A DNA stretch of 64,000 nt from Vulcanimicrobiota bacterium (GCA_027306785.1 DAHUZB010000028.1:62001-126000), one strand, 5' to 3'. Counted from the first letter of the stretch, positions 26,103 to 35,441 are shown. Notes: a model not told the origin generated them from the sequence alone. A program made the numbers and translations.

Positions 26103-27019
26103 GCGCGGTCGCGCGCACGCGCGCGGCGCTGCTCGCGTGGTACCGGGGGCACGGCCGCGCGAATCTGCCGTGGCGCACCGTTCGCGATCCGTACTATACG
26201 CTCGTGAGCGAGTTCATGCTGCAGCAGACGCAGGTGGATCGGGTGGTGCCGAAGTTTCTCGCGTTCATCGAGCGCTTTCCCACGCTCGCGGCGCTCGCCG
26301 CATCGAGCACGGCGGAGGTCTTGCGACTCTGGCAAGGGCTCGGCTATAACTCGCGTGCGATTCGTCTGCGGGCCGTCGCGGTCGAGATCGTCGAGCGGTT
26401 CGGCGGAGCGATGCCGCGCGATGCCGATGCGCTGCGTTCGCTACCGGGGATCGGGCCCTACACCGTCGCCGCGATCCGCGCCTTCGGCTTCGATGAAGAC
26501 GATGCGCCGATCGATACCAACATCCGGCGGATCGTGCATCGGCTGTGCTTCGGCATCGAGTATCCGGCGCTCGCGAACGCCAAAGCGATCGACGCGCGCG
26601 CGAGAGAGCTTGCCGCGCCCGGCGAGGCGCACGATTGGAACTCGGCGTTGATGGATCTGGGCGCCACGCTCTGCACGGCGCGTGCGCCGAAATGTCTGCT
26701 CTGCCCGCTGCACGCCGCGTGCGCCGCCGCGCCGATCGATGCGACGCTCCTCGATGCGCGGCGGCGGGAGCATGCCAAAAAGCCGTCACCGCAAAATGCG
26801 ATTCCGTTCGAGCGCACCACCCGGTATGCGCGCGGACGCATCGTCGATCGGCTGCGCTCCCTCGCGCCCGGCGAACGGATATCTCTGCTCGATCTGCACC
26901 GCGATCTGCAACCGCTCTTACCCGAACGACCGTTGGAGGAGCTGGAACGTCTCGTGACCGTACTGGAACGAGACGGCCTCGTCGCATGCGACGGGGCATA
27001 TATCGCTCTACGTGATTAG
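26099..27019 (+). CDS. mutY: Adenine DNA glycosylase MutY, short form
   Basis: The 306-residue protein removes adenine opposite 8-oxoguanine. It has catalytic Glu38 in 'LVSEFMLQQTQVDRVVPKF', the helix-hairpin-helix 'LPGIGPYTVAAIRAF' and the essential Asp139 in 'APIDTNIRRIV'. The 4Fe-4S cluster is C-X6-C-X2-C-X5-C ('LCTARAPKCLLCPLHAAC'). After the cluster only about 95 residues remain, and they do not show the usual NUDIX-like 8-oxoG reader. This shortened form is also known from actinobacteria. The GTG start overlaps the MocR stop by 4 nt. Both frames fit well here. Confidence 0.92.
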   Translation: MSAVARTRAALLAWYRGHGRANLPWRTVRDPYYTLVSEFMLQQTQVDRVVPKFLAFIERFPTLAALAASSTAEVLRLWQGLGYNSRAIRLRAVAVEIVERFGGAMPRDADALRSLPGIGPYTVAAIRAFGFDEDDAPIDTNIRRIVHRLCFGIEYPALANAKAIDARARELAAPGEAHDWNSALMDLGATLCTARAPKCLLCPLHAACAAAPIDATLLDARRREHAKKPSPQNAIPFERTTRYARGRIVDRLRSLAPGERISLLDLHRDLQPLLPERPLEELERLVTVLERDGLVACDGAYIALRD

Positions 27020-27046
27020 GGACCGCGGTCCCGAGCGGAGGCGCGG

Positions 27047-29029
27047 ATGCGCATTCTCACCGGCGGCGTGCTCGTTGCACTGATTGCCGCCCTCGCAGGC
27101 CCCGCGCGTGCGTACGATTTTGCCGACGCGCGGCAGTTGACGTCGATCTCCGGCGCGCAGATATCTCCCGACGGCACGCGCGTCGTCTACGTGCGCGGCC
27201 GCGCGGATTTCAAGAACGATCGCGACGATCGTCAGTTGGTGCTGCTCGACGTGCGCACGCACGCGGAACGGCAACTCACCTTCGATCGCAAGGGCGTCTA
27301 CGGTCCGTCGTGGTCCCCGGACGGACGAACGATCTACTTCGCCGCGCTCGATCGCGAGAAGCACCCGCAGGAGCAGGTTTTCGCGATGCCGATGGACGGC
27401 GGTGACGCGCGCCAAGTCACGCATGCGAAGAACGGCGTCTTTTCATGGGCGGTCAGCCCGAACGGCCGCCGCGTCGCGTACGCGATGCAGGACGACGATC
27501 CGAATGCCAAGCGCATCGCCGAGCATCTCGACGCGTTCCGCGTGCACGACAACGATTATCTGCATCGCACGGCGACGCCGCCGGTGCACGTGTGGATCGT
27601 CGGCAGCGACGGCGGCTCCGCGCGTCAGGTAACGCGCGGCGTTTGGAGTGCGGCCGATGTGAACCCGGACGGCGGCGGCGATCTCACCTGGTCGCCCGAT
27701 AGTTCGCACCTCGTCCTCTTACACTTCCGCACGCCATTTATCGGGAACGCGCTCGAGGCGTATCTGGAGGTGCTCGATCCGACGAGCGGCGCGCTGCATC
27801 GCCTCACGCCGGGCAAAGCGATGGAAGGCAGTCCGGCCTACGCACCGCACGGCGGCGACGTCGCCTACGTGCGTAACGTGCACGGCGATTACACGCTGGG
27901 CGCCGATCTTTACGTCACGAACGGCTACGGGAAGCAGATCTACGATCTGCGTTCGCAACTGGACCGCAACGTCGATGCCTATGCGTGGAACGGCGTCGGC
28001 GACGCGCTCTGGATCGCGGGCGGCGACGGGGTGAATCGGGCTCTGTGGTACGCGCCGCTGCGGGGGCACGTCCGTCGCCTCGATCTCGACGGACTGCAGG
28101 TGCTCGCCCTCGGCAATGCCGCGCGCAGCGGCGCCTTCGTTTTCACCGCATCGCGTTCGAACGCGCCGAGCGAACTCTACGAACTCGCGTCTCCGAATGC
28201 GAAGCCGGTGCAGTTGACGCGCGAGAACGCAAAGCTCGCGCGGAGCGGCTTCGCGAAGAGCATCGGCGTGGAGTGGCGTGCGACGAAGGGGCATTTCACC
28301 GAGGACGGCATTCTCACGTATCCGCTGCACTACCGCGGCGGTAAAGCGCCGTTGATCCTGTTGATCCACGGCGGTCCGCAATCGTACTCATCGCTTGCGT
28401 TCAGCTCGCAGCGTCAGATTTTCGCGGCGCACGGATTCTTCGTCTTCGAGCCCAACTATCGCGGCAGCACGAACCTGGGCGATGCCTATCAGCACGCGAT
28501 CACGAACGATGCGGGCGACGGTCCGGGCAAGGACGTGATGGCGGGGCTCGCGCGGGTCGAATCACTCGTGCCGATCGACCGTTCGCGTGTCGGCGTCTCG
28601 GGCTGGTCGTACGGCGGCTACATGACCTCTTGGCTGATCGGACACTACCCGAACGTCTGGAAGGCGGCCGTGAGCGGTGCGTCGCTCGACGATTGGCTCG
28701 ACGACTACGACATCGCGTTCTACTACGATCTGGACGTGCCGTTCTTCCGCGGCAAGCCGTGGAACCCGGCGAATACGGCCGAGTGGCGCGAGCAGTCGCC
28801 GATCGCCGATGCCTCCAAGGCGAAGGCGCCGACGCTCATCATGGGCGACATCGGCGACAACAACGTCACGATCACGAACTCGTTCAAGCTCTATCACGCG
28901 CTCAAGGACAACGGAACCACGGTGAAGTTCGTCGCCTATCCGGTCCATGGGCATTTCCCCTCCGATCCGGTACGCTCGGAAGACGTCGTGAAGCGTTGGC
29001 TCGGCTGGCTCGAAGCGTATTTGAAGTAA
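27047..29029 (+). CDS. Secreted S9 family (prolyl oligopeptidase-type) peptidase
   Basis: The 660-residue enzyme has a signal peptide (about residues 1-22, 'LAGPARA'), then a seven-bladed propeller of PD40-type repeats ('ISPDGTRVVYVRG', 'PSWSPDGRTIYFAAL', 'LTWSPDSSHLVLLHF'). The C-terminal alpha/beta hydrolase has the oxyanion region 'LILLIHGGPQSYSS' and nucleophile Ser521 in 'GWSYGGYMTSWLIGHYP'. The Asp/His pair lies in 'MGDIGDNNVTIT' and 'YPVHGHFPSDPVR'. It resembles the acylaminoacyl-peptidase/DPP-like group and probably cuts short peptides in the periplasm. GGAGG lies five bases before the ATG. The paralog at 29040 follows after 10 nt. Confidence 0.92.
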   Translation: MRILTGGVLVALIAALAGPARAYDFADARQLTSISGAQISPDGTRVVYVRGRADFKNDRDDRQLVLLDVRTHAERQLTFDRKGVYGPSWSPDGRTIYFAALDREKHPQEQVFAMPMDGGDARQVTHAKNGVFSWAVSPNGRRVAYAMQDDDPNAKRIAEHLDAFRVHDNDYLHRTATPPVHVWIVGSDGGSARQVTRGVWSAADVNPDGGGDLTWSPDSSHLVLLHFRTPFIGNALEAYLEVLDPTSGALHRLTPGKAMEGSPAYAPHGGDVAYVRNVHGDYTLGADLYVTNGYGKQIYDLRSQLDRNVDAYAWNGVGDALWIAGGDGVNRALWYAPLRGHVRRLDLDGLQVLALGNAARSGAFVFTASRSNAPSELYELASPNAKPVQLTRENAKLARSGFAKSIGVEWRATKGHFTEDGILTYPLHYRGGKAPLILLIHGGPQSYSSLAFSSQRQIFAAHGFFVFEPNYRGSTNLGDAYQHAITNDAGDGPGKDVMAGLARVESLVPIDRSRVGVSGWSYGGYMTSWLIGHYPNVWKAAVSGASLDDWLDDYDIAFYYDLDVPFFRGKPWNPANTAEWREQSPIADASKAKAPTLIMGDIGDNNVTITNSFKLYHALKDNGTTVKFVAYPVHGHFPSDPVRSEDVVKRWLGWLEAYLK

Positions 29030-29039
29030 GGGAGCATCG

Positions 29040-31055
29040 ATGATGAAGAAGCACGGAATCGCGGCGCTCGCGCTCGCACTCGCCTGTTCGACACATGCCT
29101 TCGCGGCGGCGCGAACGCTGAGGCTCGACGACGTTCCCAAGATCGCGGGCGTCGGTGACGTGGCGATCGCGCACGACGGCGCACGCATCGCGTTCGTCGT
29201 GACCCGCGAGAACATGACGAGCGATACCGACGACAAGACGCTCGAACTCTACGACGTGGCGACGAAACGTTCGCGTGCGGTCACCTACGATCGCAAGGCG
29301 CTCTCGTCGCCCGCGTGGTCGCCCGACGATTCGAAGATCGCGTTCCTCGCACTCGCGGGCGGCAAAGATCCCAAGCAGCAGATCTTCGTGATGGATCTGC
29401 GCGGCGGCGACCCGGTGCCGGTAACGTCGTCGCCGACCGGCGTCGAACAGTTCGCGTGGCGTCCCGACGGCGGCGCGATCGCGTACGTCGCCGCGGATCG
29501 GCCCGCGAACGAAGCGCTGGTCAAAAAGCATCTCGACGCCTTCGTCGTCGGCGATCAGGCCTTCGACGATCGCTCGGCGCCGACGAGCAATCACATCTGG
29601 CTCGCGACGCGCGGCACCGACGGTGCCTGGTCGAGCCGGCGTCTCACGAGCGGCAGCTGGAGCATTCCCTCCGCGCAGCCGCCGAGCTCACCCGGGCCGC
29701 CGATTTCGTGGTCGCCGGACGGCACGCGGATCGTCTTCACCAAGATGCCGAACGCCTACGATGCCGACTCCGACCGTGCGGTCGTGGCCGTGCTTGACGT
29801 GGCGACCGGCGCGATTCATGCGCTCACCGCGCACGGACGCTACGAAGGGTTCGGTGAGTTCTCGCCGGACGGAAAGTACGTTTCGTACTGGTATCCGCGC
29901 GGCGGCGACCAGGCGGCGGTCAACGACATCTTCGTCGCACCCGCGGCGGGCGGCAACGGCACCGACGTGACCGCGCCGGAGATCGATACCAACGTTCAGC
30001 GCGCGATCTGGATGCCGAACGACGATCTGCTGATCTCCGGGCACGAAGGGACCGATGCGGCGCTCTGGATCAAACCGCTGCACGCGCGCGCACGGCGGCT
30101 CGATCTGCACGGCGTGCAGCCCGCGCAGTTCTTCTGGCTCGATGCGTCGGTCTCGAAGACCGGCGCGATCGCATTTGCGGGAAGTGAGTCGGGGCGCCCG
30201 TCGGAGCTCTATTACATGGCGAACGCGACGGCGGCGCCGGAGCGGTTGACCTCGTTCAACGATGCGACCGCGCGACTCGATCTCGGAGCGGTCGAACCGA
30301 TTGCGTGGTCGTTCGAAGGCTTCCGCGAGGACGGCGTGGTGACGTTACCGCCGGGGTACGATGCGGCGAAGCGCTATCCGCTCGTGCTGGTCATCCACGG
30401 CGGCCCGAACTCCGCCTCGATCACCTCGTTCAGCGCGCTCAACCAGCTCTTCGCCGCGCACGGCTACGTCGTGTTCAATCCGAACTATCGCGGTAGCGAC
30501 AATCTCGGGGCGGCGTACTGGCACGCGATCGTCGGCGACGCGGGAGCGGGACCCGGACGCGACGTGATGGCGGGCATCTCCGCGCTCGAAAAACGCTATC
30601 CGATCGATACGAAACGCATCGCGGTATCGGGATGGTCGTACGGCGGCTACATGACCTCGTGGCTGATCGGCCACTATCACATCTGGGCGGCGGCGGTCTC
30701 CGGTGCCGCGGTCAACGACCTGATCGACGAGTATTCGCTCGCCGACAACGGGACCGGCTGGCGCTACGAGTTCGGCGGTTCGCCGTTCGTCCGCGGTAAC
30801 GCGGCGCGCTACATCGCGCAATCCCCGATCTCGTCGGCATGGAACGTCACCACGCCGACACTGATCCTGAGCGACGTCGACGATCAGCGCGTGCCGATCT
30901 CGCAGTCGTACAAATTCTTCCATGCGCTGCACGATCGCGGAACGACCGTGCAGTTCTGGGCCTATCCGGTCGCGGGACATTTCCCGAGCGATCCGGTGCG
31001 TTCGCTCGACGTCGAACGACGCTGGATCGACTGGATCGTCGACTATCTGAAGTAG
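29040..31055 (+). CDS. Second secreted S9 family peptidase (paralog)
   Basis: The 671-residue protein has the same layout as its neighbour: a signal peptide (about residues 1-23, 'CSTHAFAA'), a PD40 propeller, and the hydrolase domain with Ser533 in 'SGWSYGGYMTSWLIGHYH'. The Asp is in 'LILSDVDDQRVPIS' and the His in 'YPVAGHFPSDPVR'. The 'SGWSYGGYMTSWLIGHY' block is identical in both, pointing to tandem duplication with later divergence of the propeller. GGGAG precedes the ATG at 29040. An MFS transporter gene starts 8 nt after its stop, so the three genes are likely one operon for peptide breakdown and transport. Confidence 0.92.
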   Translation: MMKKHGIAALALALACSTHAFAAARTLRLDDVPKIAGVGDVAIAHDGARIAFVVTRENMTSDTDDKTLELYDVATKRSRAVTYDRKALSSPAWSPDDSKIAFLALAGGKDPKQQIFVMDLRGGDPVPVTSSPTGVEQFAWRPDGGAIAYVAADRPANEALVKKHLDAFVVGDQAFDDRSAPTSNHIWLATRGTDGAWSSRRLTSGSWSIPSAQPPSSPGPPISWSPDGTRIVFTKMPNAYDADSDRAVVAVLDVATGAIHALTAHGRYEGFGEFSPDGKYVSYWYPRGGDQAAVNDIFVAPAAGGNGTDVTAPEIDTNVQRAIWMPNDDLLISGHEGTDAALWIKPLHARARRLDLHGVQPAQFFWLDASVSKTGAIAFAGSESGRPSELYYMANATAAPERLTSFNDATARLDLGAVEPIAWSFEGFREDGVVTLPPGYDAAKRYPLVLVIHGGPNSASITSFSALNQLFAAHGYVVFNPNYRGSDNLGAAYWHAIVGDAGAGPGRDVMAGISALEKRYPIDTKRIAVSGWSYGGYMTSWLIGHYHIWAAAVSGAAVNDLIDEYSLADNGTGWRYEFGGSPFVRGNAARYIAQSPISSAWNVTTPTLILSDVDDQRVPISQSYKFFHALHDRGTTVQFWAYPVAGHFPSDPVRSLDVERRWIDWIVDYLK

Positions 31056-31063
31056 ACGCGCGG

Positions 31064-32311
31064 ATGCGTGATCTCTTCGCCGGCCGCCGCGGACTCGTGG
31101 CGGCCGGTCTGCTCGTCGCCGAATTCGCGGCGGCGACGCAAGCCTTGGTGATCGCCACGATCATGCCGCGCATCGCCGCCGATCTCCGCGGCGTCGGACT
31201 CTACGGCGTCACGATCGGCGCGTTGGTCGTCGCGAGCGCGTTCGGGATGGCCTTTGCCGGCCCGCTCGCCGATCGCTTCGGCACGCGGCGGGTGCTCGCG
31301 TCCGCCTTCGTCTGCGTCGCGTGCGGCTTGCTCTGTTCGGCGCTCGCACGATCGATGCCGCAGTTGGCGGCGGCGCGTGCGATCGAAGGCGTGGGCGGCG
31401 GACTCGATTACGCGGCGTCGTTCGCCGCGATCGCCAAGCACTTCGAAGAAGGGCGGCGCGCGCGCATATTCGCGTGGCTCTCCGCGATGTGGGTGCTGCC
31501 GGCGCTCGTCGGGCCGAGCTTGGGTGCCGCGATCGCGTCGACGATCGGGTGGCGCTTTGCATTTGCGGCGTTTCTTCCGCTGATCGCGCTCGCCGCGCTG
31601 CTGGTACTGCCCTCGCTCGGCGAGCTCGGCGAGACGGTGCGCGAGGACGCCGATTCGCTCGCGGCACTGCGCCTGCTCGTTTCGCGCGCCACGCTCGCGA
31701 TGCGCGGAGAACGGCATGCGGCCTTCGTCGCCTTCGGTTTACTGCAAGCGGCGTTCTTCGGGGCCGACGCATACGTGACGCTCAATCTCACCGCGCTGCG
31801 CGGGGCGACGCTTGCGCTCGCGGGGCTGTGCGTGACGCTCGGAGCGCTCGGCTGGTCGGCAGCGAGCGCCCTGCAACCTGCGCTTCTCGAGCGCTTCGGG
31901 ACGCGCGTGCTCGTGATCGCGGGCGCCCTCTGCGAACTCGCGGCCTGTGCCGGGATGATCGCGATCGCGCTACGCGTTCCGCTCGCGTGGGCGTTTCCGG
32001 CATGGGCGATCGCGGGCGCGGGTATCGGGCTCGCCTATCCGACGCTCACTCTTGCGGCGCTCGCGGGAGCCGATCCGGGCAGCGAAGGCGCAATCTCTTC
32101 GGCGACGCTGCTCGCGGGCACGATCGGCATGGCGCTCGGGGTGCTCCTGTGCGGCGTTCCGATTGCCTATGCGGCGCACGCGCACGGGATGCTCGAACCC
32201 GCGATGATCGCGACGTTCACGATCGCGGCGGCGGCGGCGCTCGTCTTACTGCCGGTCGCGGCGACGCGCTTGCGGCGGGCGGGCGATCAAAGATCGACGA
32301 CGGCGTCGTAG
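31064..32311 (+). CDS. MFS transporter (drug/solute antiporter type)
   Basis: The 415-residue protein has about 12 membrane helices. The loop between helices 2 and 3, 'GPLADRFGTRRVLASAFV', is the MFS signature. Helix 1 contains 'AEFAAATQALVIATIMPRIA' and helix 5 'PALVGPSLGAAIASTIGWRF', as in DHA-type exporters. The substrate cannot be named. It starts 8 nt after the second S9 peptidase. Its last 25 nt overlap the convergent cysteine dioxygenase gene, so the C-terminal 'GDQRSTTAS' is antisense to that gene's end. Confidence 0.9.
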   Translation: MRDLFAGRRGLVAAGLLVAEFAAATQALVIATIMPRIAADLRGVGLYGVTIGALVVASAFGMAFAGPLADRFGTRRVLASAFVCVACGLLCSALARSMPQLAAARAIEGVGGGLDYAASFAAIAKHFEEGRRARIFAWLSAMWVLPALVGPSLGAAIASTIGWRFAFAAFLPLIALAALLVLPSLGELGETVREDADSLAALRLLVSRATLAMRGERHAAFVAFGLLQAAFFGADAYVTLNLTALRGATLALAGLCVTLGALGWSAASALQPALLERFGTRVLVIAGALCELAACAGMIAIALRVPLAWAFPAWAIAGAGIGLAYPTLTLAALAGADPGSEGAISSATLLAGTIGMALGVLLCGVPIAYAAHAHGMLEPAMIATFTIAAAAALVLLPVAATRLRRAGDQRSTTAS

Positions 32312-32805
32312 TGCGGCTGCATCGCGCGGCAGAGACCGGTCAGATCGTCGACGATCGTGAACGTGCCGAGCGGCTTGGCATAGAGCTGCAGCGAGTAGGT
32401 CCCGATCTCGCCGAGATTTCGCACGCGATGGAGTTCGCGCGCAGTGAGCCGGTGGTCGAGCGCGCCCGCCTCGAAGTGCGCGGTGCCGCTATGCCGCAGT
32501 CGGGCGAGCGGCTCGCGCTCGTCGAGGCGGTCGTAGTTCTCCACGTCGAGCGATCCTTCGAGCACGATCACCCAACAGCGCGAGTCGCCGTGATCGTGAA
32601 TCGGGCTCACCGAGCCCGGCGCCCACAGCATAGCGATCACTTCGTACTCGTCGGTCTTCTCGAGCAGCGTGCGCGTGTACGCGCGCGGCGCGAGCGGCAT
32701 GAAGGCGCGATAGCGCGTAAACGCCTCGATGCCGCGCCGTAGCGCGCGGACGAACTGCGGAACCTCGATGACGTCGGCGAGCGTACGTTCGTTCATGTCG
32801 ATCAT
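32287..32805 (-). CDS. Cysteine dioxygenase (type I, Arg-type)
   Basis: The 172-residue cupin oxidises cysteine to cysteine sulfinate with a non-haem Fe(II). The ligands are His70 and His72 ('SPIHDHGDSRCWV') and His126 ('ELHRVRN'). Arg45 ('YTRTLLEK') matches the Arg that binds the cysteine carboxylate. Cys77 and Tyr142 match the Cys-Tyr crosslink pair of the mammalian enzyme. In the Ser-His-Tyr triad the middle His is replaced by Gln140 ('YSLQLY'). The ATG overlaps the flavoprotein stop (ATGA), so it is the third gene of a coupled operon. Confidence 0.92.
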   Translation of the reverse strand: MIDMNERTLADVIEVPQFVRALRRGIEAFTRYRAFMPLAPRAYTRTLLEKTDEYEVIAMLWAPGSVSPIHDHGDSRCWVIVLEGSLDVENYDRLDEREPLARLRHSGTAHFEAGALDHRLTARELHRVRNLGEIGTYSLQLYAKPLGTFTIVDDLTGLCRAMQPHYDAVVDL

Positions 32806-34157
32806 GATGCCTCAACGGTGAGAGCGGCGCGGTGTTCGCGCAGGATGTCGCGCGCGATCGCGGCGGCGTGTCGCGTAATCTCCGGAATCGCGGTTGTCTC
32901 GTACCAGCGGCCGCGCACGAGCGGACCCATCGCGAAGGCGCGCGCGTCGGGCCGACCGTTCGCGTCGAGCGTGTTGAACGTCTCGGAGATCGCGATCCCG
33001 AGCCGCAGCGGATCCGCCGTGATGATGCCGCCCGCGAGCGCGCTGCGCACGAGCGGCGATGCGACGCGGGTGAGATCGGCGTTCGGTCCGGTGCAGTTGA
33101 CGGCGCCCGCCACGCGCAGGATGCCGCGTGCTCCGCGCTCGTCGAGCTCGAGCGCGAAGCCGCGGGTCGCCGCGGTCGCGCCGACGATGCGGGCGCGATG
33201 CACCACGATGCGACCGGCCGCGCGCAAACGCGCGTAGACGGCGTAGGTCGCGGGCGGAACGCGATAACGGTGGATCGCCCACAGCGATTCGCAGTGGCGG
33301 AGAAAGCGGCGTCGCTCGCGCGGATTCCAGGCCGCCCAGATGTGCGGCGTGACCGGGCGTAGCGCCTCGACGACCGCACGCCAGTCGCCCGGATAGTCGT
33401 CGATCGTGCGCCGAAGCGAGCGTAGCAGCGTGTAAGGCGTGCTCGTATCGAGGCGAGCGAGAACCGTCGCATCGCCGCGCGCGCGCGGATCTTCGACGAA
33501 AGGAACGCGCCCGTGGCGCGAGATGAGGTGAATGCGTCCGCTCGCGGCGTGTTCGTCGAGCAGCGCGATCACGTCCATCGCGGTGAGGCGACTGCCGATG
33601 AGCGCGATGTCGCCGCTTCGAAAGCGGCCGACGTCGGCGCGCCACGGATCGTTCGCGAAATCGGCGGACGCGCGTATGCTCTCGGGGAGAAAACTCGCGT
33701 CGGGTGCGAAGTTCCCCATCGCGAAGACGACGCGCCGCGTGCGGTGGACACGCGCTTCGGCATCGACGAGAACGAAGCCGTCGCGTTCGCGCGCGATCTC
33801 CGCGATCTCGACCGGTGCATGGCGAATGCCGCGATGCGCGGCCAGTGCGCCCGCCGCGGTTGCGCGCATGTACGCGCCGTAGCGCGCGCGGCAGATCAGC
33901 GCATCGTCGGGTTCATCGACGAGATAGCGTTTGAGATGCGAGGGATCGCCCGGTACGGCCGACATCGCGCGCACCGGGCCGTTGAGGAGCAGGCTCGCCG
34001 ATTGCGGCGCGTAGGCGGTGCCGGGGCCGAGTCCCGACGGATCGAACACGCACGCGGTAAAATCCGGCGGCGCGCTCGCCGCGAGGGCGATCGCGAGCGC
34101 CGTTCCGGAGACGCCGCCGCCGATGACGGCGACGTCGAGCTGGCCGCGTGGATCCAT
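32802..34157 (-). CDS. YdhS-like FAD/NAD(P)-binding protein (COG4529 type)
   Basis: The 451-residue protein starts with a dinucleotide fold, 'VAVIGGGVSGTALAIALAAS'. It continues with 'GLGPGTAYAPQSASLLLNGP' and 'RTRRVVFAMGNFAPDASFL', all in the pattern of the FAD/NAD(P)-binding family related to YdhS. A second motif, 'GDIALIGSRLTAMDVIALL', suggests binding of NAD(P). 'GAVNCTGPNADLTRVASPLV' lies toward the C-terminus. The reaction is unknown; amine or sulfur oxidation would suit the family. It begins 6 nt after the ATP-grasp gene and overlaps cysteine dioxygenase by 4 nt, which argues for a shared pathway. Confidence 0.85.
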   Translation of the reverse strand: MDPRGQLDVAVIGGGVSGTALAIALAASAPPDFTACVFDPSGLGPGTAYAPQSASLLLNGPVRAMSAVPGDPSHLKRYLVDEPDDALICRARYGAYMRATAAGALAAHRGIRHAPVEIAEIARERDGFVLVDAEARVHRTRRVVFAMGNFAPDASFLPESIRASADFANDPWRADVGRFRSGDIALIGSRLTAMDVIALLDEHAASGRIHLISRHGRVPFVEDPRARGDATVLARLDTSTPYTLLRSLRRTIDDYPGDWRAVVEALRPVTPHIWAAWNPRERRRFLRHCESLWAIHRYRVPPATYAVYARLRAAGRIVVHRARIVGATAATRGFALELDERGARGILRVAGAVNCTGPNADLTRVASPLVRSALAGGIITADPLRLGIAISETFNTLDANGRPDARAFAMGPLVRGRWYETTAIPEITRHAAAIARDILREHRAALTVEAS

Positions 34158-34163
34158 CTGTCT

Positions 34164-35441
34164 CTAGGTATCGGCAGCTTTGCGGCGGTCGATCATCTGC
34201 TCGACCGCGCGATAAATCCTCGGGATGTAGCGATGTTTGTAAGGATACCGTTCGATTGGATCGCTCGTGTGCACGAGCATCGCCGGATCGGCTTCGAAAA
34301 CGAGCACGCGCCCGTCGGGTGCGATCGTGCAATCGATCCCGAAGTATTCGAGACCCACGGCGCTCGCGATCTCGCGCAGCGCCGCCGCGCGCGCGCCGTC
34401 GAAGACGCCGTGGACGTCGGCGAGAAAGCGTGCTTCCTCGTCGCGCATCCAGGCGTTCTCCGCCATCGGGGCGTTGTAGTAGTGAATCATCCAGTTCGGC
34501 GAGATCGCGAGGTGGACCGCGAACGGCTCGCCGTCGACGAAGACGACCCGGTACTTACGGTAATAGCCGTCGGCGCTGCGGTAGTCGACGAAGGGGCTCG
34601 CGTAGTAGGCGTCGCTCGGCGCGCGCTCGGTGTAGGCAGCGCACTGTGCCGCCGTATCGAGTCGCTCGAGTCCGTGCCCCGCGTGCGAACCGACCGGCCG
34701 CACAATAATCGGAAAGGCGAACGGCACCTCGCCGTGCGCGAGCGCCTCGCGCGAACGTTCCGCGATCGGCGCGACGACGGCGCCGGTCGCGCGCAGCGTC
34801 TCGCCCAACTGCATGCGCGCGGTCGCGAGCACGCGCGCGGAGAGATTGAGAAACGGGCGCTGCGCGGCGCGAGCGACGAGATCGGCGAGCGCGAGATACG
34901 GCAGCGCGTCGGGGGATTCGGCGATCGTGTTCCAGATCACGTCGTGCTCGGGGATCGCCTCCGCGAGTAGGCGCGGGGTATCGAGCAGATAGAGCTTGTG
35001 GACGGTCGTGCTCGTCCGATCGAAGAGAAAGTCGACCGGAATGTTCGCTTGCCAGTCGCCCGGAGCGCAGAGCACGAGCACGCGGCGGCGTTCGTTCGGG
35101 GCGGCGCTCGAGAAGAGGCGTCGCGTTTCGAGAACGCGACGCTGATGCGCGAGCGCGCGCTCGCGATCGCCGGTCATCTGCAGCAGTTCGGAGAGCGCGA
35201 GGTTCGAGGTGAGGTCGCCCGGTTCGTCCGCGAGCACGCCCTCGTGTTCGCCGATTGCTCCCGGCGCGTCGCCGGTTTCGTAGAGCAGCTGAGCGAGGTT
35301 TTGGCGTAGCGCGGGAACCCGCGGAAAACGCGCGATCGCGGCGCGGAAAACGGCGATCGCCTCGGTTACGCGCCCCTGCGCGCGCAGCTCGATGGCGCGC
35401 GCATTGGCCTCGGCTGCGGTGGCGGGCTCGCTCGGCATCAT
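34164..35441 (-). CDS. TPR plus ATP-grasp ligase-like protein
   Basis: The 425-residue protein has N-terminal tetratricopeptide repeats (about residues 5-110: 'ANARAIELRAQGRVTEAIAV', 'LRQNLAQLLYETGDAPGAIG'). An ATP-grasp fold follows: 'FAFPIIVRPVGSHAGHGLER' is the nucleotide loop and 'APDGRVLVFEADPAMLVHTS' the Mg-binding end. Such enzymes join a carboxylate to an amine, thiol or hydroxyl through an acyl phosphate. Neither partner can be named. The ATG at 35441 (second ATG at 35438) has no strong SD; a longer frame overlaps the divergent nth start. It leads the operon with the flavoprotein and cysteine dioxygenase. Confidence 0.8.
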   Translation of the reverse strand: MMPSEPATAAEANARAIELRAQGRVTEAIAVFRAAIARFPRVPALRQNLAQLLYETGDAPGAIGEHEGVLADEPGDLTSNLALSELLQMTGDRERALAHQRRVLETRRLFSSAAPNERRRVLVLCAPGDWQANIPVDFLFDRTSTTVHKLYLLDTPRLLAEAIPEHDVIWNTIAESPDALPYLALADLVARAAQRPFLNLSARVLATARMQLGETLRATGAVVAPIAERSREALAHGEVPFAFPIIVRPVGSHAGHGLERLDTAAQCAAYTERAPSDAYYASPFVDYRSADGYYRKYRVVFVDGEPFAVHLAISPNWMIHYYNAPMAENAWMRDEEARFLADVHGVFDGARAAALREIASAVGLEYFGIDCTIAPDGRVLVFEADPAMLVHTSDPIERYPYKHRYIPRIYRAVEQMIDRRKAADT

